A DNA stretch of 64,000 nucleotides from Bog-473 sp963809825 (GTDB lineage: Bacteria > Actinomycetota > Acidimicrobiia > Acidimicrobiales > RAAP-2). Shown here piece after piece: positions 17,163 through 25,799 of the stretch (within the stretch, counting starts at the first letter, position 1; each line of letters starts with the position of its first letter). A program made the translations under genes and the position numbers. The notes below the pieces were generated by a model. That model had not been told where the DNA came from. It saw nothing but the letters and a program-made list of their open reading frames with translations, and made no database searches. The stretch lies in contig CAWELJ010000001.1 of assembly GCA_963809825.1 (NCBI GenBank), positions 35,641 to 99,640 of the forward strand, given 5' to 3'.

Positions 17163-18731
17163 TCACCCGGTATTCCCGGAGTTGCCGAAGCCGGGGAACC
17201 CTCCCCCGCCGAAGGGGTTCGAGGTGTTGCCCGACGACCCCGACGACGACTGCTGCTGCTGCGCCTGCTGCTGGTTCCCGAGCGTGGCGTTGGTCGTCCG
17301 CTTGCTGTCGCCGACGTAGTAGGTGATGGTCACCGTTTCCCCGGGCTTCGAGTCCTGGATCACCTTCTGGAGGTCCTCGGCCGACGTGATGGGCTTGCCG
17401 GCGATGTTGACGATGACGTCGCCCTGGACGAGGCCCGCCTTGGCGGCCGGTGACCCCGAGACGACCGTGAGGATCACGGCGCCGGTGGTCGGGGTGAAGC
17501 CGTACTGCTGGCGCAGGGCCGGCGTGAGGGTGGTGATGTCGACGCCGAGGTAGCCACCGCCACTGCCCGCCTGGCCGCCCTTCTGCAGCCCGGGCAGGAG
17601 CGACTCGACCTGGACGATCGGGATGGCGAAGCCGATGTTCTGCGACGACGTGCCGTCGCTCGACGTCCCCGCCACGGCTGTGTTCATGGCGATGACCTGG
17701 CCCGCGGTGTCGATGAGAGGTCCGCCGGAGTTGCCGGCGTTGATGGCGGCGTCGGTCTGGATGAGGTTCTGCAGGGTCTCGGTCTGCGTGCCCACGCCGC
17801 CCGCCGTCACCGACCGGCCCAGGGCCGACACGATGCCCTGGGTGACCGTGGGGGTGCCGGCCGACAGCCCGAGGGCGTTGCCGATCGCCACCACCGCGTC
17901 GCCGACGACCGCCTTGGAGGAGTTGCCGAAGGTCACGGTGGGCAGCCCCGACGCACTGTTGATCTTGAGCAGGGCCACGTCCTTGGACTGGTCGTAGCCG
18001 ATGAGCGTGGCGGGCAGGGCCTTGGTCTGCCCGTACTCGGTGACCGTGATGGAGCCGGTGTTGCCTCCCTGGCTGTAGAGCTCGATCACGTGGTTGTTCG
18101 TGATGACCTCGCCGCCGGACGTGATGATCATGCCGGTGCCCTCGTCCTCGTTCCCTCCGGACTTCACGTCGATCGAGACGACGGCGGGGATGACCCGGTT
18201 GACGAGTTGGGGGATGGTCACGCTGCCGCTGAGCACGGCGGCACCGGGTGCAGCGTTGCTCTCGTGGATGGTCAAGGCACCGTTGCCGCCGGAGTGGTCG
18301 TTGTTGGCGATGGCCGTCACGCCGGCGCCGATCGCCCCGCCGATGAGCGCCGCCACGATCGCCACCGGGAGCCAGGCCCGCCACCGCCCGGGCGCCCGGC
18401 GACCCGGACGGTCTGCGGAGCCACCCGAACCGGCCGGGTCGGACGTGGGCGGGTAGGAGAACGGGAGCGCGGTCGCCGCCGCCGCCGCCGGCGGCGTGGG
18501 CTCGGTGGCGGGGCCGGCCGGAGGCGCCCACGCCGGTGGTGGGTAGGACGAAGGTGACGGTGGCGGCGGGTAGGAGGCGGTTACGGGCTCCCCGAGCGGT
18601 GCGGTCTCGGGACCGGATCCTGGCGCGGGCGGGCTCTGGCCGGGCGCCTCGGACGACGGAGCGGCCTGAGTGGTCGACCCGGGGATGCCGGCAGCCGGCT
18701 CCGGTCCTGGCTGCTCCGTGTCCTCACTCAT
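17163..18731 (-). CDS. HtrA/DegP-like membrane-anchored serine protease with PDZ domain
   Basis: A 522-residue protease. Residues 1-117 are a Pro/Ser/Ala-rich cytoplasmic tail, about 118-141 form one membrane helix (WLPVAIVAALIGGAIGAGV), and the rest is external. The trypsin-like triad is His214 in TNNHVIE, Asp251 in SKDVALLKI and Ser335 in NAGNSGGPLID. A PDZ domain follows (GYLGVDITTLTPALRQQYG...GDVIVNIAGKPI). The C-terminus is Gln- then Gly-rich. Such proteins do envelope protein quality control. AGGAGG lies 6 nt before the ATG at 18731. Its stop is 4 nt from the convergent NTF2 gene. Confidence 0.94.
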   Translation of the reverse strand: MSEDTEQPGPEPAAGIPGSTTQAAPSSEAPGQSPPAPGSGPETAPLGEPVTASYPPPPSPSSYPPPAWAPPAGPATEPTPPAAAAATALPFSYPPTSDPAGSGGSADRPGRRAPGRWRAWLPVAIVAALIGGAIGAGVTAIANNDHSGGNGALTIHESNAAPGAAVLSGSVTIPQLVNRVIPAVVSIDVKSGGNEDEGTGMIITSGGEVITNNHVIELYSQGGNTGSITVTEYGQTKALPATLIGYDQSKDVALLKINSASGLPTVTFGNSSKAVVGDAVVAIGNALGLSAGTPTVTQGIVSALGRSVTAGGVGTQTETLQNLIQTDAAINAGNSGGPLIDTAGQVIAMNTAVAGTSSDGTSSQNIGFAIPIVQVESLLPGLQKGGQAGSGGGYLGVDITTLTPALRQQYGFTPTTGAVILTVVSGSPAAKAGLVQGDVIVNIAGKPITSAEDLQKVIQDSKPGETVTITYYVGDSKRTTNATLGNQQQAQQQQSSSGSSGNTSNPFGGGGFPGFGNSGNTG

Positions 18732-18895
18732 CTGGATCCTCCTGAAGGGACATGGGTTCGTCACGCCGCATCACGGTGGGTGGCGACCCGTTCCCGCGGT
18801 TCCCGCACTCCGGCGGACGTCCGGTCCATGTTACGGGATGCCGATCCGGGCCCGGCATCGGGAGACGGTGCCCGGCGAGGTAGCGTGTCCGCCGC

Positions 18896-20167
18896 ATGTC
18901 ACGCCGGATCGACATCGAGCTGACGAGCCAGACGGGCGACGGGTCGTGGACCTGGCGCGCCGCCGGCGCGCGCCAGCCCAAGGGGACCGTCGAGGCTGCC
19001 CTCGTGCCCTCGGGCGAGAAGGTCGGTGCCGTGCTGCGGGCGGACGTCGAGGTCGGGCTCGAGGGCATCGAGATCCTGGCGCTCACCTCGGCGAAGCCCG
19101 CCCGCTCCCCGGAGAAGGCCGAAGGCAGGATCGAGGTGAAGGGCACCCCGAAGCGGGCTCCCGACGTGTCGGTGATCCTCGCCCCCGGCTCGGGGAAGCG
19201 GCGGCGGGACGACGACGGCGAGCGCGGCGAGCGCCGCGGTGGCCGTCGCGGCACCCGGCCCGACAGCGAAGGAGCTCCACGCGGCGACCGGGGCGACCGC
19301 GGCGACCGGGCCGATGGGCCACGGGGCGGGGGTCCACGCCGGCCTGGCGGACGCCGGCCCGGCGACGGCGACGGCCGCCCGGCCCGCGGTGAGCGTCCCG
19401 CGGCACCGACGTCCACCGTGCACCGCAACGCGATGTTGGCGACACTGCGTCCCGAGCAGATCCCCGTGGCCGAGCAGCTGTTGCGCGGCGGCCTGCAGGC
19501 CGTGCGCCAGGCCATCGACACCCAGAACACCGCCGCCAAGGCCAGCGGAAAGCCCCCGGCCGCCGCCGACGCCCTGCTGGCGATGGCCGACGAGCTCCTG
19601 CCGACGGTGCGACTCGCCGACTGGAAGGACCGAGCCTCGGTGGCGCAGACCGCCGGGAAGGACTACCGGCTGCGTGAGCTCCGGGCCGTCGTGGCGGCGT
19701 CGCGCACGGTCAACCTCGACGAGGAGGGGCGCGCGATGGCCAAGGCGCTCCAGGAGTCCCTCGACCAGCGCACCACCGCCTTGCGCGAGGAATGGCTGGC
19801 CCGGATCACGAACGCGCTCAACGACGGCCGTGTCTTCCAGGCCGTCGAGGCCTCCATCCGCCCGCCCGAGCCCGGGACCCGCTGCCCCGCCGAGCTGGCG
19901 GTCCGGCTCGCCACCGACGCCGGGGAGGCCATGACGGCCGACCTGGCCCCGGAGGAATGGATGCGGCTCCTCGATGCGGTGGTGGCGTCGCCCGTGCGCC
20001 GCACGGTCAAGCCCGCCGGCATCCCCGACGACGAGGTGGCCCGCCAGGCGGCGCGCCATGCCGCCGGCTCGGTCCCGGCCCTCGCCAAGCTGCTCGGCCT
20101 GCGCATCCCGCCCCCGCCGCCCCGGCGGGTCAACACCGAGCGCCGCTTCAGCCCAACCGGCGGCTGA
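18896..20167 (+). CDS. RGG-rich protein of unknown function
   Basis: A 423-residue protein I cannot name. An N-terminal beta-rich domain (1-95) contains WTWRAAGARQPKGTVEAALV. A basic low-complexity linker (about 100-175) is packed with RGD, RGG and GRR repeats. A helical C-terminal domain (about 180-410) contains EQIPVAEQLLRGGLQAVRQA and LRELRAVVAASRTVNLDEEG. The RGG linker suggests nucleic-acid binding, possibly RNA, but this is inference. The start ATG lacks a Shine-Dalgarno; TAGCGT lies 9 nt upstream. The 3' end overlaps the convergent GNAT gene by 20 bp. Confidence 0.8.
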   Translation: MSRRIDIELTSQTGDGSWTWRAAGARQPKGTVEAALVPSGEKVGAVLRADVEVGLEGIEILALTSAKPARSPEKAEGRIEVKGTPKRAPDVSVILAPGSGKRRRDDDGERGERRGGRRGTRPDSEGAPRGDRGDRGDRADGPRGGGPRRPGGRRPGDGDGRPARGERPAAPTSTVHRNAMLATLRPEQIPVAEQLLRGGLQAVRQAIDTQNTAAKASGKPPAAADALLAMADELLPTVRLADWKDRASVAQTAGKDYRLRELRAVVAASRTVNLDEEGRAMAKALQESLDQRTTALREEWLARITNALNDGRVFQAVEASIRPPEPGTRCPAELAVRLATDAGEAMTADLAPEEWMRLLDAVVASPVRRTVKPAGIPDDEVARQAARHAAGSVPALAKLLGLRIPPPPPRRVNTERRFSPTGG

Positions 20168-20606
20168 GGGTCAGCAGCCGGGCGGTGAAGCCTGCCGCCT
20201 CGAGTCGCTGCTTGGTCGCGCGGTCGCCCGGGAGCGCCAGGGCATCGACCTCCGTGCAGCCCCATGCGGTGCACCATTCGACGGCGGCCACCATGAGGGC
20301 CGTCCCCACCCCGACGCCACGGGCGCCGGTCTCGACGTAACAGCACTCGATGAGTCCGCTGCGGCGGTCGGCTGCCGGTGTGGCGACCGTGACCGCCAGG
20401 AGCCCCACCACGGCGCTCTCGAACTCCCCCACCAGGAGGTGGGCGGCACCGCCCGGCCGGGTCCAGCGCTCGAGCAGGGTCACCGGGGTGGCGTCCCCCA
20501 CCAGGGCGACCCCGCCGCGCATGGAGGCGGCGCTGACGAGCGCCTGAGAGAGGAGGCGCGTGCAGGGCTGTCGGTCAGCGGCACCGGCCGGCCGGGCGAG
20601 CTCCAC
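20148..20606 (-). CDS. GNAT-family N-acetyltransferase
   Basis: A 152-residue acetyltransferase. The acetyl-CoA pyrophosphate-binding loop is visible as RGVGVGTALMVAAVEW (motif A), preceded by ECCYVETGA (strand beta-4). The C-terminal strand region is GFTARLLTLSRRL. The substrate is not predictable. It starts with GTG six bases after the stop of the preceding minus-strand gene, so it is likely the last gene of a DUF4193 - unknown - GNAT unit. Confidence 0.85.
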   Translation of the reverse strand: MELARPAGAADRQPCTRLLSQALVSAASMRGGVALVGDATPVTLLERWTRPGGAAHLLVGEFESAVVGLLAVTVATPAADRRSGLIECCYVETGARGVGVGTALMVAAVEWCTAWGCTEVDALALPGDRATKQRLEAAGFTARLLTLSRRLG

Positions 20607-20611
20607 GACGG

Positions 20612-21136
20612 CTAGAACGGTGGCGGCGCCGGCCGCTCGTCGAGGAGCTGGTCGGCCCGGTTCAGGATCGTGCGCCGATTCCGGGTGGACGCCTCGTAGC
20701 GCTGGACGGCACGCAGCTCGTCGGGGCCGAGGCTCTCCAACCGGCGGACGACCTGGGAGGCGCTGAGGGTGTCGTAATCGGCCAGCGCACCGCCGACGAT
20801 CGCCTCGGCGGCTGGGTCCGGCGCCGGTCGGGCGGGCGGGGGCGCGGGCGCCTGCGCCCCGCTGTCACCGGCGCATGCCTCGTCGTTGCCGTTGGCGAGG
20901 AAGTCGTCGAGCCGGCCCGACACCTCCCGCTGGCCCTTGTGGACGACGAAGCGCCCGACCACGCGGGCGTTGCCCAATTCGAGCTCGACGCGCCGCCGGC
21001 CCTTGGCGATCAGCTCCGGGAGGTCCTCGACGACGGTGACCGCGACGCCGACGGGGGCGAACACGCAGAGATCGAGGGTCCGGCGCAGGGGGCTCCTCGA
21101 TGCCGGCTCACCCTCGGGAAGCGGTGCCTCAGACAC
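20612..21136 (-). CDS. Actinobacterial protein of unknown function
   Basis: A 174-residue protein. The N-terminal part (about 15-85) contains LDLCVFAPVGVAVTVVEDLPELIAKGRRR, an amphipathic helix flanked by basic residues. A Pro/Ala-rich linker is followed by a C-terminal helical domain (about 118-165) with LSASQVVRRLESLGPDELRAVQRYEASTRNRRTILNRADQLL. That C-terminal pattern is widespread in actinobacteria in proteins without an assigned role, some described as lipid-droplet-associated; I would not transfer a function. The GTG start overlaps the DUF4193 stop by 8 bp, showing coupling. Confidence 0.75.
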   Translation of the reverse strand: MSEAPLPEGEPASRSPLRRTLDLCVFAPVGVAVTVVEDLPELIAKGRRRVELELGNARVVGRFVVHKGQREVSGRLDDFLANGNDEACAGDSGAQAPAPPPARPAPDPAAEAIVGGALADYDTLSASQVVRRLESLGPDELRAVQRYEASTRNRRTILNRADQLLDERPAPPPF

Positions 21137-21641
21137 AATCCCGGCAGAGCATGTTCTTCTTGTCAGCCAGCTGGCTCGGGTGCTTGACCAAGAAGCACGA
21201 GCGGCAGACGAACTCGTCGGGCTGCTTGGGCAGCACCCGCTCGTTGCCCTCGGTCTTGTCCTCCTGGTCGGTGGCCTCCTCGTCCTCAGGCTCGTCCTCG
21301 ACGACCAAGCGCTCCTTGAGGATCACGTCGAGGCTCGCTTCGACGTCCTCGTCGTCGGGCTCCTCTTCCTCTTCCTCCTCGTCGCCCTCGCCGGACTTCT
21401 CGACGACGGCGGCGGGTGACGGCGTCAGGATCTCGTCGACGTCCGCCTCCTCCTCGTCCTCGTCGAGGACGTCGACATCGTCGACATCGGCGTCGTCCTC
21501 GAGGGCGTCCACGTCGATGTCCTCGATCGCATCCTCGTCGATGTCGACTTCGAGGTCGTCCTCCTCGATCGCCGCTTCTTCGTCGGCTACGGGAGTCTCA
21601 ACCTCCAGATCTTCGGCTTTGGCCTTCTTCTTGGTCGCCAT
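21129..21641 (-). CDS. DUF4193-family protein with C-terminal zinc ribbon
   Basis: A 170-residue actinobacterial DUF4193 protein. It starts MATKKKAKAE and carries about 100 residues that are extremely acidic (runs of Glu/Asp). It ends in the diagnostic block DEFVCRSCFLVKHPSQLADK followed by CRDC. The two CxxC pairs probably bind zinc. The acidic stretch is longer than in the typical family member of roughly 100 residues. Function of the family is unknown. The ATG lies 11 nt after a good promoter (TTGAAC-16-TATGCT), leaving almost no 5' leader. A longer upstream frame adds 13 residues that would precede the promoter. Confidence 0.88.
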   Translation of the reverse strand: MATKKKAKAEDLEVETPVADEEAAIEEDDLEVDIDEDAIEDIDVDALEDDADVDDVDVLDEDEEEADVDEILTPSPAAVVEKSGEGDEEEEEEEPDDEDVEASLDVILKERLVVEDEPEDEEATDQEDKTEGNERVLPKQPDEFVCRSCFLVKHPSQLADKKNMLCRDCV

Positions 21642-21652
21642 TGTGCCGCGGG

Positions 21653-21680
21653 AGCATAGACGGTTCGCGAGACCGTTCAA
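21653..21680 (-). promoter_or_regulatory. Promoter of the DUF4193 gene
   Basis: On the minus strand TTGAAC (21675-21680) and TATGCT (21653-21658) are 16 nt apart and match four of six consensus positions each. The start codon is only 11 nt downstream of the -10 box. The spacer contains the inverted repeat ACGGT-tcgcgag-ACCGT (read on the plus strand, about 21660-21676), which could be an operator. Confidence 0.6.
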
Positions 21681-21715
21681 TCGCTGTGAACGGGGGCCCG
21701 GTCAGGCTTGCGAGA

Positions 21716-21850
21716 GGGGGGTCGGCGGGCTACGGCGGGCGGGCCCTGGGGTCTTTGGCGCCATATTGCCGGACCTGGAAGCCAGGCCGGCAACACGTTC
21801 TCTACTCGACCCCCAGGGCCTACCACCGCCTCTCACAGCACATCCCCCCC
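21716..21850. ncRNA. Rod-shaped inverted repeat, possible 6S-like RNA
   Basis: The gap between thyX and the DUF4193 gene (21651-21987) holds no gene but contains nested complementary segments. The outer stem is GGGGGG (21716-21721) with CCCCCC (21844-21850). A middle stem is GGGCCCTGGGGTC (21741-21753) with its near-complement at 21808-21820. Then comes an open bubble of 12 and 14 nt. The terminal hairpin is TTGCCGG-A-CCTGG with CCAGG-CCGGCAA (21766-21793) around an AAG loop. Closing stem, central bubble and terminal hairpin are the layout of 6S RNA. The SRP RNA tip sequence is absent. On the minus strand a TTGACG...TAATGT pair at 21911-21941 (19-nt spacer) could drive it. Strand and class are unproven. 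Confidence 0.45.
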
Positions 21851-21987
21851 TTACTGCTTCAGCACTTTCCTCATCTGCAGCATCCTTAGGGGCGTCGGGG
21901 ACTGCGCCGTACATTAGGCAATTCCGGGGTGGGGTCGTCAAGAAGTTCGAAACGGCTGCCACCAGGGAGAACGACGGTAGTTCCTGG

Positions 21988-23628
21988 TCAATGGGTTGCA
22001 GATTTTTCCGAGCGCCGGCGTTCGGCCCGGCGCTCGGATTCGAGCCGTTCGAGGTCCGTGGCCCCGTGGTCGACGAAGGACATCGCCTCGGCCAGCGCCC
22101 GGTGGCCCGCACCCTCGGCGATGGCGCGGTGCATCTGCTGGGCCACTCTGCGGTAGGCCGGATGCCCCTGCGTCCCCGAGCGCAGCTCGACGAGGTGCAT
22201 CGCCTCTCGCGCGTTGAGCTGCATCACGTAGCGAATGCGGTGCGCCAGTGCCACTGCGTACGAGGCCTGCTCGGGGAAGTCGGGCAGCAACGAGCGGTAC
22301 AGGTCCTCGGCGCGACCGATGGCTTCGTCGTAGCGCTCCCCCAGTCCGGCATCGGCCACGAGCCCCGGCATGTCGTACCCGAGTGCGATGCCGAGGCGCT
22401 GCCATTCGATGGTGAGCATGCGATGGCGTTGCAAGTCGCGGAAGGCGCCGTAGTCGGTGACGAGCTCGAAGCGGTAGTCGGTCCGCTCGAAGGCGCGACC
22501 GGGACGGTGACGGCGGTTACGCCGGTCTCCGACGTAGGCCCGCAACAGCGCGACGCGATCGTCGTGACCGAGGAGCCGGACGCGGCGGGCTGCTTCGCGC
22601 TCGGAGCAGCGCAAGTGGGAGAAACAGGCCGCGACCAGGACCTTCTCCTCCCCGTCGGGGTCGAAGTCGAGCAGCGCGACTTCGGGCTCCCCGTCCTCGG
22701 CGCCAATCGTGGACGCCCCGGGGCTCGGGTCGGGCCAGAGTCGGGCCACCACGTGCGCCGTTTGATCGCGGGTCGCCGCCAGGTAGGCCGACCACTCGCC
22801 GCCGCGCTCCTTCACGTCGACGCGCTGCAAGAACGAGGGGATCACCTTGCGTAGTTCGACGAGCATCATGTCGGCGTACTGGCGCGCTTCGGGCAACGGG
22901 TGCGCGCGCATGCGCAGCAACAGCTGCTCGTAGGACTGGCCCGTGCCGTACAGGCCGATGTTGGAGAGGGACGCTGCGGGCAGCATGCCGCGCAGCGCGT
23001 CGAGTGACTTGGCGCGTGTCGCCTGGCGGTACACGAAGTCGCTGTCACCGGCCTGCTGTGGGAACTGCTCGGCCACCCAGGCCTGCATGCGAGGGAGGAG
23101 CGCGCCGTAGGTGTCGAAGACCCGGTCCATCTCACCCACGAACCGGGCGCCGTGCTGGGAGTCGAGCAGTTCGGGCGGCCGGAAGTAGCGGTACTGCCCG
23201 TTGTCGAGCCGCTGGTTGTAGGCGATGTAGCGCGTCGACTGCTCGAGGTAGGACATGAGGCGTCCCCACTCGAGGATCTTCGACAGCACGTTGGAGGACT
23301 GCTCGCAGGCGAGGTGGACGCCGCCGAGTTGCGCCACGGAGTCGTCGCCGTACTCGACGAAGACCCGCTCATAGAGCTGCTCGGCGCGCTCCAGGCCGAC
23401 CGTCGCGTCGACCGTTGCGTCACCGGAGACGTCGAGGTCCCCGACGAACTCCTCGAGGAAGAGCCGCCGCAGGCTCTTGGGTGAGCGGGAGTACCGTGCG
23501 AAGAGGGCGCCTTTGACGACTTCAGGCAGGTTGACCAGGGCGAACACCGGCTGGTCCAGGTTGGTGACGTACCGGCGGAGAATGGCCTGCTCGTCCGCGG
23601 TGAAGCGCTCTTCTGAGTAGGGGAACAT
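21988..23628 (-). CDS. Double-length ThyX-like (FAD-dependent thymidylate synthase family) protein
   Basis: A 546-residue protein with two ThyX-like halves. In the first half YGDDSVAQLGGVHLACEQSS and LEQSTRYIAYNQ resemble the ThyX dUMP/FAD-binding blocks. In the second half FRDLQRHRMLTIEWQRLG aligns with the ThyX motif RHRxxSxNExSxR, but the conserved Ser, Asn and second Arg are changed. A classical ThyX is about 220-250 residues, so this is a tandem form that may have changed activity. I therefore do not assert thymidylate synthesis. The start ATG at 23628 is preceded 9 nt upstream by TATCGT. The frame continues to 23895 but without similarity. Confidence 0.82.
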   Translation of the reverse strand: MFPYSEERFTADEQAILRRYVTNLDQPVFALVNLPEVVKGALFARYSRSPKSLRRLFLEEFVGDLDVSGDATVDATVGLERAEQLYERVFVEYGDDSVAQLGGVHLACEQSSNVLSKILEWGRLMSYLEQSTRYIAYNQRLDNGQYRYFRPPELLDSQHGARFVGEMDRVFDTYGALLPRMQAWVAEQFPQQAGDSDFVYRQATRAKSLDALRGMLPAASLSNIGLYGTGQSYEQLLLRMRAHPLPEARQYADMMLVELRKVIPSFLQRVDVKERGGEWSAYLAATRDQTAHVVARLWPDPSPGASTIGAEDGEPEVALLDFDPDGEEKVLVAACFSHLRCSEREAARRVRLLGHDDRVALLRAYVGDRRNRRHRPGRAFERTDYRFELVTDYGAFRDLQRHRMLTIEWQRLGIALGYDMPGLVADAGLGERYDEAIGRAEDLYRSLLPDFPEQASYAVALAHRIRYVMQLNAREAMHLVELRSGTQGHPAYRRVAQQMHRAIAEGAGHRALAEAMSFVDHGATDLERLESERRAERRRSEKSATH

Positions 23629-23637
23629 GCCCGGCCC

Positions 23638-23643
23638 ACGATA
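23638..23643 (-). promoter_or_regulatory. Putative -10 box of the ThyX-like gene
   Basis: TATCGT ends 9 nt before the ATG, and no Shine-Dalgarno is seen. The same hexamer precedes marR. Confidence 0.4.
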
Positions 23644-23675
23644 GAACGAGGGTGACGCGACGGTGGCGGATGGCC

Positions 23676-25799
23676 TCAGGTCCCCGGCAGGCCGCCCGCC
23701 ACGACCCCCCTGAGCAGCAGATCGACTGCGTCCCGGGCCGCGCCCGCCACGGCCGTATCGACGGCCGTGTGCGAGACCTGCTGGGCCAGGTCGGCCACGG
23801 ACTTCATCGTGCGCACGAAATCCCCGGGGGCCAGCTCGCCGACGTCGCGGCCCGCCACCTCGAGCGCCGTCGAGAAGGACGCCCCTCTGACCCACGAGGC
23901 CACCGCCGTGGCCAGGCCCGGCGCAGGCTGGCGGGTCCGCGGGACGTGGTGCGCCTCCTCGACGGCCCGGATCCGATCCGCCGTCGCATTGACGGCAGCG
24001 CAGCGCCAGGCCAGCTCGGCGGTGCGCTTGTCCCCCAACCGGTCCTGGATCTGCCCGCGCCGTTTCCCCCGGCGATGGGCTTCATGGCCCGGCATGCGCC
24101 GGGCCCGGCGTGGCTCGAACACGACGGACGACAGCACGCCGGCCAGCACCGCGGGTTCGGCCCCCGCCAGCACGTCGCTGCCGAGCGCCTCCGCGATCAG
24201 CAGGTCCGCCTCGTGGTAGATACGGGACAGCTGACGGCCCGAGGCCGTCAGCGCCCACCCGTCGACGTAGCCCATCTGCTCGAGGACGGCGACCCGGTGA
24301 CCCAGCTGGTGCGAGAGCAGGTCCGGCTGGTGGGCCTGCCACTGGGCAAACGACCGGTGCAGGACAGCGTTGGCGGTGCTGCGATCGAAGCGCGACACGA
24401 GGTTGACGGCGAGGTTGTACGTCGGCCGGAACGCGGAACGGAGGTCCGGCGGCGGGGCCGCCGCGACGCGGGCCGCCTCCGCGAAGGTGATCTCGGTCGA
24501 CCACTCGACGATCGCATGGCCCTCCTCGTCGAGCCCCCGGCGCCCGGCGCGGCCGGTCAGCTGGAGGTACTCCCCCGACGTGAGGGTGGCGCGCCCCGCC
24601 CCGCCGTACTTGGTGAAGCGCTCGATCACCACCGACCGGGCCGGCATGTTGATGCCGAGCGACAGTGTCTCGGTGGCGAAGACGACCTTGAGGAGCCCGG
24701 CGGCGAAGCACTCCTCCACCGTCTCCCGGAAGACCGGCACCAACCCGGCGTGGTGGGCGGCGACGCCGCGTTCGAGCCCTTCGAGCCACTCGTCGTACCC
24801 GAGGACGCCCAGGTCGTCGTCGTCGAGCGGCTCGACGCGGCGCTCGACGACCCGGCGGATCGCGGCGCGCTCCGCGGCGTCGGTCAACCGGACGCCGTCG
24901 CGCAGGACCTGCCGCACGGCGTCGTCGCACGCGGCGCGACTGAAGATGAAGACGATGGCAGGCAGCAGCTCCAGTTCAGCGAGCTCGTCGACGATCTCGG
25001 TCCGCAGCGGTGCCCGGTAGGGCAGGCGCGGGCCCCGGCCCCTCGGCTGCCAGTGCACCGAGCGTCCCTGCAGGGCTCGCCGCACGGCCTGGTCGATGCG
25101 CAGGCCCTCGGCACCGGGCCGGCCGTTGTCCTGGAGGAGAGGGAGCAGGGGCGTCTGCTCGTCGTCACGGCGGTGCACCGCGAAGTGGTGACGCAGCACG
25201 ATGGGCCGCTGCCGCTCGACGATCACGGTCGTGTCGCCCCGCACCGACCGCAACCAGGCACCGAGCTCGTCCGCGTTGTTGACCGTGGCGGAGAGGCACA
25301 CGAAGCGGATCTCGGCCGGCGACAGGACGAGGACCTCCTCCCACACGCCGCCCCGGTAGCGGTCCTGAATGAAGTGGACCTCGTCGAGGATCACCGTGTG
25401 CAGACCCTCGAGGAGGTCGGAGCCGGCCAGGAGCATGTTCCGCAGGACTTCGGTGGTCATCACGACCACGGGCGCCCGGGGCCGCAGCGTGGTGTCACCG
25501 GTCAGGAGCCCCACGTGCTCCTCGCCGTAGGTTGCGACGAGCTCGCCGTACTTCTGGTTGGAAAGAGCCTTGAGGGGCGTCGTGTAGAAGGCCTTGCCAC
25601 GGGCGCACAGCGCACGATGCACGGCGTAGGCCGCGACGAGCGTCTTGCCCGACCCGGTCGGCGCGGAGACGAGGACGGAATGGCCCGCGTCGAGGGCCCG
25701 GAACGCGTCGTGCTGGAACTCGTCGAGAGCGAAGGGCAGGTCGGCTTCGAACGCCGCCGCTCCGGCCGTCTCCTGGACCGGCCATGAGAACGGCGTCAA
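23676..25799 (-). CDS. helY: HelY/Ski2-like DEAD/DEAH-box helicase
   Basis: A 707-residue superfamily 2 helicase related to Ski2/Mtr4 RNA helicases. Walker A APTGSGKT is at 46-53, the DEVH box at 139-142, and motif III reads LSATVNN. Motif V lies in FATETLSLGINMPARSVV and motif VI in QLTGRAGRRGLDEEG. The C-terminal part is helical. In Mycobacterium the same gene (helY) lies next to tatC/tatA and downstream of the proteasome genes, as here. The start is the TTG at 25799, which overlaps the tatC stop (TTGA). The frame is open much further upstream, but only through tatC. It probably acts in RNA processing or decay. Confidence 0.9.
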   Translation of the reverse strand: MTPFSWPVQETAGAAAFEADLPFALDEFQHDAFRALDAGHSVLVSAPTGSGKTLVAAYAVHRALCARGKAFYTTPLKALSNQKYGELVATYGEEHVGLLTGDTTLRPRAPVVVMTTEVLRNMLLAGSDLLEGLHTVILDEVHFIQDRYRGGVWEEVLVLSPAEIRFVCLSATVNNADELGAWLRSVRGDTTVIVERQRPIVLRHHFAVHRRDDEQTPLLPLLQDNGRPGAEGLRIDQAVRRALQGRSVHWQPRGRGPRLPYRAPLRTEIVDELAELELLPAIVFIFSRAACDDAVRQVLRDGVRLTDAAERAAIRRVVERRVEPLDDDDLGVLGYDEWLEGLERGVAAHHAGLVPVFRETVEECFAAGLLKVVFATETLSLGINMPARSVVIERFTKYGGAGRATLTSGEYLQLTGRAGRRGLDEEGHAIVEWSTEITFAEAARVAAAPPPDLRSAFRPTYNLAVNLVSRFDRSTANAVLHRSFAQWQAHQPDLLSHQLGHRVAVLEQMGYVDGWALTASGRQLSRIYHEADLLIAEALGSDVLAGAEPAVLAGVLSSVVFEPRRARRMPGHEAHRRGKRRGQIQDRLGDKRTAELAWRCAAVNATADRIRAVEEAHHVPRTRQPAPGLATAVASWVRGASFSTALEVAGRDVGELAPGDFVRTMKSVADLAQQVSHTAVDTAVAGAARDAVDLLLRGVVAGGLPGT

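Noticed and set aside
21716..21850. Signal recognition particle (4.5S) RNA
   Set aside because: The rod shape fits loosely, but the conserved SRP tip (GGAAGCAGCC type) is missing on both strands, so I list it only as an unclassified structured element.
23652..25787. 711-codon open frame on the plus strand
   Set aside because: Antisense to the helY helicase; composition is that of a shadow frame and no conserved motif is present.
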